NCBI GenBank assembly: GCA_002197995.1 | Contig: NGZR01000003.1 | Location: 1,302,001-1,366,000 of the forward strand | Direction of reading: 5' to 3' | Length of the DNA stretch: 64,000 nt | From: Gaeumannomyces sp. JS-464 | Taxonomy: Eukaryota; Ascomycota; Sordariomycetes; Magnaporthales; Magnaporthaceae | Part shown: positions 59,570-64,000 of the stretch, in pieces | How positions within the stretch are numbered: the stretch's first letter is position 1 | Layout of the letters: each line of letters opens with the position of its first letter | Made by a program: the position numbers and the translations under genes | The notes under the pieces: generated by a model | Seen by the model: only the letters and a program-made list of their open reading frames with translations | Databases searched by the model: none | What the model was told of the DNA's origin: nothing

Positions 59570-61090
59570 ATGCAGCTTCTATCCTCAGCAGCGCTCGTCT
59601 GGCTGCTGGTGCAGGGCGCGACGGCCCAGGGCTGCCAGGCCGTGACCGGACGGTTCCAGCCAAAGGTCGGGCAGGGCTACAGGATCAACGCGATCGCGAC
59701 GGGGCTGCGGTCTCCACGCCACATCGCCGTCGACACGGCCGGCAACCTGCTGGTGGCCGAGGGCGGCACCGGGTCCGTGAGGCGGCTCGTCCTCACCGAA
59801 AACAACGGCAACGTCTGCGTCCAGTCCAGCAGCGCCATCACTCCGGCCCAGAGCGTGAGTCTTTCCCGAGCCGTGGAAAGGGTGAGGATTCAGGGGGCTG
59901 GCAGGAACTGAGCTGACTGGAAACATTGTCATCGCACGAGGGCAGACCAACCACGGCATCGCCCTCAGCGCCGACGGCAAGACGCTCTTCACGTCCAATA
60001 ACAACAACGTGTACGCCTTCCCCTACAACCCGGACACTGGGGCGGTGGGCACGGCCAAGACGATCATCACGGGCATGAGCAACGGCGGCACGCACCCGAC
60101 CCGCGCCATCTTTGCGTCCAAGGCCAGCCCGGACACCATCATGGTCGCGCGCGGGGCCAACAACAACATCGACACCACGACGGCCCAGCAGTCGACCGGC
60201 CGCGGTATCATCAAGACCTTTAGCATCTCGGGCACCTCGAGCGCTACCGCCCAGTATGCGTCCCAAGGCAGGTGCTCGCGTGGGGTCTGCGGAACATCGT
60301 CGGCATGGGAGAGCACCCAGGCGACGGCGGCGTGGTATGAGCAATAAATATCCTTCCCACCCGAGGACAAGTCGCAGGGCGTGTTGGCTAATGAAATACA
60401 CTCCTCCAGTGGTCTGTCGAAAACTCCTTGGACGATACTCGCCTGGGCGGCCGCGACGTCCACAACGAGAACCCGGCCGAGAAGCTCAACTACCACGGCA
60501 TGCTCAACAACACCAACAACCCGCGCAAGGGGCTAAACTTTGGGTGTAAGCCACTTTTCTTTTCCATCTCGAGACCTCTCCTCAGACTCCTTCTGCCTCC
60601 AAAAAAAACAAGCGGACAAGAAGCTAACCCCGACCTCCCAAACAAAAGACCCATCCTGCTTCCCCGCCTGGGACACGCAACTCCTCGGCATCTCGGGCAT
60701 CAAGGTCGGCGACCTCTTCAACCCGGACGCGGTCCCGCGTGCGACCGACTGCGCCTCGCGCGCCACGGCCGCCTGCACTTCCCCGCGCACACGGCGCCGC
60801 TCGACATCAAGTTCAACGCAAACGGCACGCGCGCCTACGTGTCCTTCCACGGCAGCTGGAACGCCGGCCCGCAGACGGCTACCGCGTCATGCGCTTCGAC
60901 TTCCGCGACGGGCCAGCCCGTCGAGAGCCCCCAGAGCAAGACGGCGTCCATCCCCGTCATGGAGAACACCAACCTGGGCGCCTGTCCCGGCGCGTGCTTC
61001 CGCCCCGTCGGGCTCGACTTTGATAAGAAGGGCCGGCTCTTTGTCTCGAGCGACTCGTCGGGCGAGATTTACGTCATCTACGGTGCGTAG
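59570..61090 (+). CDS. Secreted PQQ-dependent sugar dehydrogenase-like protein (AA12 type), frame breaks
   Basis: Six-bladed beta-propeller of the sorbosone/glucose dehydrogenase fold. Fungal AA12 members oxidise sugars with pyrroloquinoline quinone. ATG at 59570 (gccgccgccATG). Exons are 59570-59854, 59946-60334, 60410-60545 and 60649-61090. Residues 1-19 are a signal peptide (LLSSAALVWLLVQGATA). Motifs are GLRSPRHIAVDTAGNLLVAEGG, TNHGIALSADGKTLF, GGTHPTRAIF, VLAWGLRNIVGM, VHNENPAEKLNY, PAHTAPLDIKF, SFHGSWN and GACFRPVGLDFDKKGRLF, in family order. Breaks: one G missing at 60271-60272, at 60767-60768 and near 60870, and one apparent extra C near 60912. With these allowed it is 417 residues. 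There is no N-terminal cytochrome or C-terminal cellulose-binding domain. Confidence 0.82.
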
Positions 61091-64000
61091 AGCAGGGGGT
61101 TGGCTGGGCTATGCGAGGCCATTTTTGAGGGTTCTGTTTGGTCACACCCAACATCCACAAAATGTACTCCTCCGGGTCTTCATACCATGATGCACCGAGG
61201 ACAGCCTGCCTACCACAGCAGCTGCGGGGACCCGAATAACCGTAGTCCATGGTCACGGGTATATAATTAATGTTAAATATTGTATGCTTAGCCTTGGCAT
61301 CCCCAATGTCATACTTTAACATCAGAGATAAGATTTCGGCAGCTACGACAGGCGTCCCCTTTGCATCGTGTCCCAAGATTCCAAGTTACAGCCTCCCTAG
61401 CAAGATTTATTCACGTTCCGAGGTCAGAATAGAGGTATAATCACATCAGGCTTCACGGGAGCCTTGGAGACGTTTGATCTGCTGCAAAAGCCCAGGCCAG
61501 ATCGACACCCACCAGAGTGGCATGTCCTCATTTTTGTGGCTAGGTACCTCTGTCTATAATCCCTGAAGAACAGAGATGGATCTCGAAGCGGTCCAGAAGT
61601 TTCTTAGGAACCAACGAGAAGAAATCGCCGGAACCGGCGACTCGGGACCTCGTCTTTTCTACCAGAACACGAAAGCGAGGCATTCAGTAGCCAGCTGGGT
61701 TCCATGGTCGCCAATTTGGCCGTCGGCATGCGCATAAATGAAGCAGTCCTCTTCCGCCCTAGTCACGCTCTCATACGCGTTACCGACACAAGAGGAGAAG
61801 AGGATATCGGACTGCATGTGGCCAGCCAATGGTGTACATGGTCCATCGCCTTGAAGAAACGGGGGCTACCTAGTCATGGCGAACCGCACCGTCAATACTT
61901 CCTTCACCGCCAGCACGATGTACCGTATTTCACGTACCGACGAGATCCGTAGCCGTCATCTGTTGTGCCCCAACCCAGCCTCTTACACAGCAACCCCAGA
62001 GCCCAAGTTGGAGCGACGAGGGATGGCCATTCCACACCCTGCGGTGCGCGGTCGTCTGACACACAAAAATGCATACCAAGTGCACCAACGTCGTGCTGCT
62101 CACGATCCTGCCAAAAGTGCAGCAAAAAAAGGATAACGAGGGTGGACGTCTGTCGGCCCAATGGGTTGCCCTGCAGACGCCAATATGCATGGCGTCTATG
62201 CAGCTTATATTTGACATCAAGAGGGTGTGCTGCGTTGGTGGATGAACAGCCAGGCGTGTTAATATCCGCGCGTCTTCTCGCCGCAGAGCGTCTGGTCTGC
62301 TCTCCCATATGCCTGACTCATTGGTCACTTTCGAGAAGGATTTTTGACACGAAGACATCCGCGCGAAAGTGGCAGCAACCCCGTGCCAACAGCAAACCCC
62401 GTAGGCCGGAACCGGCAGACCTCCAAATGACGTGGCGGAGCCAGAGCTGCGGAGGTGGAGACGAGGCCGTGTATGAGGCTTCCAAGACAGGCTGCACCGC
62501 GCCGGGACAACCGTGCAGGTGTTGGCGGCAGGCAGCAAGAGTCTGTCCAACGGCAGTAGGATTCAGGGTCACGAGCACGACAGAGGACGGGCTGGCAGCC
62601 ACTCCGGCCGGTAAACTCTAGACGGCGACCAACGTCCCTCGGCTACCGGCCATATAAATCATGTGTCGTGGCTGAACAAGGCCAGTGCATCCATGAGGCC
62701 GCAGACAGCGGCCGGACCAGGCTCTCCGAACTATCCGAGACCAACGCCCGCCTGACCGCCTCATCCCAAGCTCAAGCACGTCGAGGGATGGGATCGAGGG
62801 AGTGAACGCAAGGAAACAGTGACTCGACGGGAGCAAGGAATAACAGACTTCGCATCTTGGAAGCAATAGTCTGGAAGGCCGCATTGAAGGCGGCCATCTG
62901 CAAGCGGGGTCATGCCCTGCTTCCATCCACCCACCGCTCTTCCATAGTCGGTCAATCGGGGAGCGAGAACTCAAAAGAACGGGAGTCCAGATGCCGGGCA
63001 TGGTCCGCCAAGGCTGCCGACAAGGCCGCTCCTTGCCGCGCTAAAGATGGGATGTCGCGCTAGAGACGCACAATAAGCGCGATGTAGCGCTCGCTTGCAG
63101 CGTCTTCTACAAGAATGTGCAGTCAATATATTGACCGCCATGACTAACGGGGAGGATTCCAGGGTGGCATTGCCTCGACACCTTGCATCTCGGGGTCTTC
63201 ATTCCTTGATCGCTCGACTTGCGCGGACTGGTCTGGATGTGATGTTGAAGTGGTTGCTGTTGCTTGGTGGCCCAGGCTGCATATACACGCAGCCCTCAGG
63301 CAGCGAAGAAAAAATCGAGTGGCCGGGCAGCGCAGGCTCAAGAGCAACAGAATGCAGCTCGATGCAGGTGCGGTAGCACGGCGACTTTGCTTCCCTCGCT
63401 AGCGCGATGCCGTGTAGCGAGGAAACTCCGCAGCAAATCTCGGTCTAAGACAGCCAGCCGGCGGACAACACCAAGGAAGAAAAGGAAAGAAATCAAGCCC
63501 ACTGGCGAGCGAAAATGGTGGACGCGGTTACGTTGCAATAAACTTGCAGCATCCGGCCTCGGCCAGTGCGGTCGCGCTGTTAAGCGCCAGGTCCCCACAG
63601 AGGGTCTCACTCGCGATTGGCGGAGACCCGCCCCCTGCCAGCGGGGCCACGTGGGGAGACTGTGGAGCGATAGGGAGCTCGGACCTTCCCGGAGATGCCA
63701 AGCATTGAACGGGCCCGCAGAAAAAAAACGCCCGCGCATTCGTTCGTTGGGGGCAGTTCAGCATAACTTTTTATGCCGTCGGTCGCGACGGCCAAAGGGG
63801 CTCTCATATTCATATGCACACGGAGAAAAGCAGCCGCGGCCGAGGAGGCGAAAGTCAAATTTGAACGCATTGGATTGAATCCATCCCCGCCGAGTTTTAT
63901 GTGACTCTGCCGGAAAGCTTGACTCCTTTAATTCGGTTCCTAGTCATGAGCAAGACCAGCAAGAATTGGGCTCTGCCACAAGGGGCTGCGATTTCTTGCT
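61091..64000. other. Region without a supported gene
   Basis: About 2.9 kb to the window edge, with mildly lower coding character. Frames such as plus 61704-61952, minus 62618-63001 and plus 63264-63878 (TTG start) overlap others on both strands and show no domain, signal peptide or splice structure I can support. Part may be promoter of a gene beyond the edge. Confidence 0.45.

Noticed and set aside
63264..63878. 204-codon plus frame near the window edge
   Set aside because: Non-ATG start, strongly basic composition without motifs, and overlapping minus frames of similar length.
1..64000. CRISPR arrays, operons, tRNA or rRNA genes
   Set aside because: None seen. The window is eukaryotic, direct repeats lack regular unique spacers, and no tRNA cloverleaf or rRNA core sequence was recognised by eye.

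Overview
The window is nuclear DNA of a filamentous ascomycete, most likely a Sordariomycete. The evidence is short introns of 60 to 110 bases with GTRNGT and YAG ends, GC-rich exons, families typical of Pezizomycotina (fungal rhodopsin-type 7TM receptor, M14 carboxypeptidase, AA12 PQQ dehydrogenase, PTR2 transporter), and AT-rich transposon graveyards of the kind left by repeat-induced point mutation (RIP). It has two compartments that meet near 31.6 kb.

Left compartment, 1 to about 31.6 kb. This is very AT-rich, rich in TpA and poor in CpA/TpG while CpG is kept, and has no intact host gene. It is a nest of RIP-decayed mobile elements. Two copies of one non-LTR (Tad1-like) LINE lie at 1-4660 (cut by the window edge) and about 18.9-26.11 kb. 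A chromodomain Gypsy LTR retrotransposon (4892-12152, LTRs and 5-bp target duplication visible) sits inside an inverted pogo/Fot1-type DNA transposon (pieces at 4660-4891 and 12153-12622). A second, uninterrupted pogo/Fot1 copy lies at 15996-17826. LINE copy 2 sits inside another terminal-inverted-repeat element (18499-26432). A hAT transposase relic fills about 28.2-30.9 kb. The block ends in an A/T inverted repeat, a 34-base G run and a short ACCCA/TGGGT-rich tract.

Right compartment, 31.9 to 64 kb. Normal-GC DNA carries ten gene models: a 63-residue secreted peptide (-), a membrane protein (+), a zinc carboxypeptidase (-), a glucokinase-like hexokinase with a long insert (-), a secreted protein of unassigned family (+), a Cys/His-containing protein (-), a helical-domain plus ubiquitin-like-domain protein (-), a PTR2 peptide transporter (+), a rhodopsin-type 7TM receptor with a long tail (+), a secreted nucleoside-hydrolase-like protein (+) and an AA12 sugar dehydrogenase (+). 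A Tc1/mariner element with complete terminal repeats (43848-45224) lies between genes. The genes do not form an obvious biosynthetic cluster. Several suit nutrient scavenging (extracellular carboxypeptidase, peptide uptake, sugar phosphorylation and oxidation, nucleoside cleavage), but that grouping is inference.

Six of the genes are interrupted by single-base frame breaks, nearly all explained by one base missing from a short G or C run. After allowing for these, every model has a length divisible by three. I read this as systematic consensus error more readily than as mass pseudogenisation, and exon models are given with the breaks marked.
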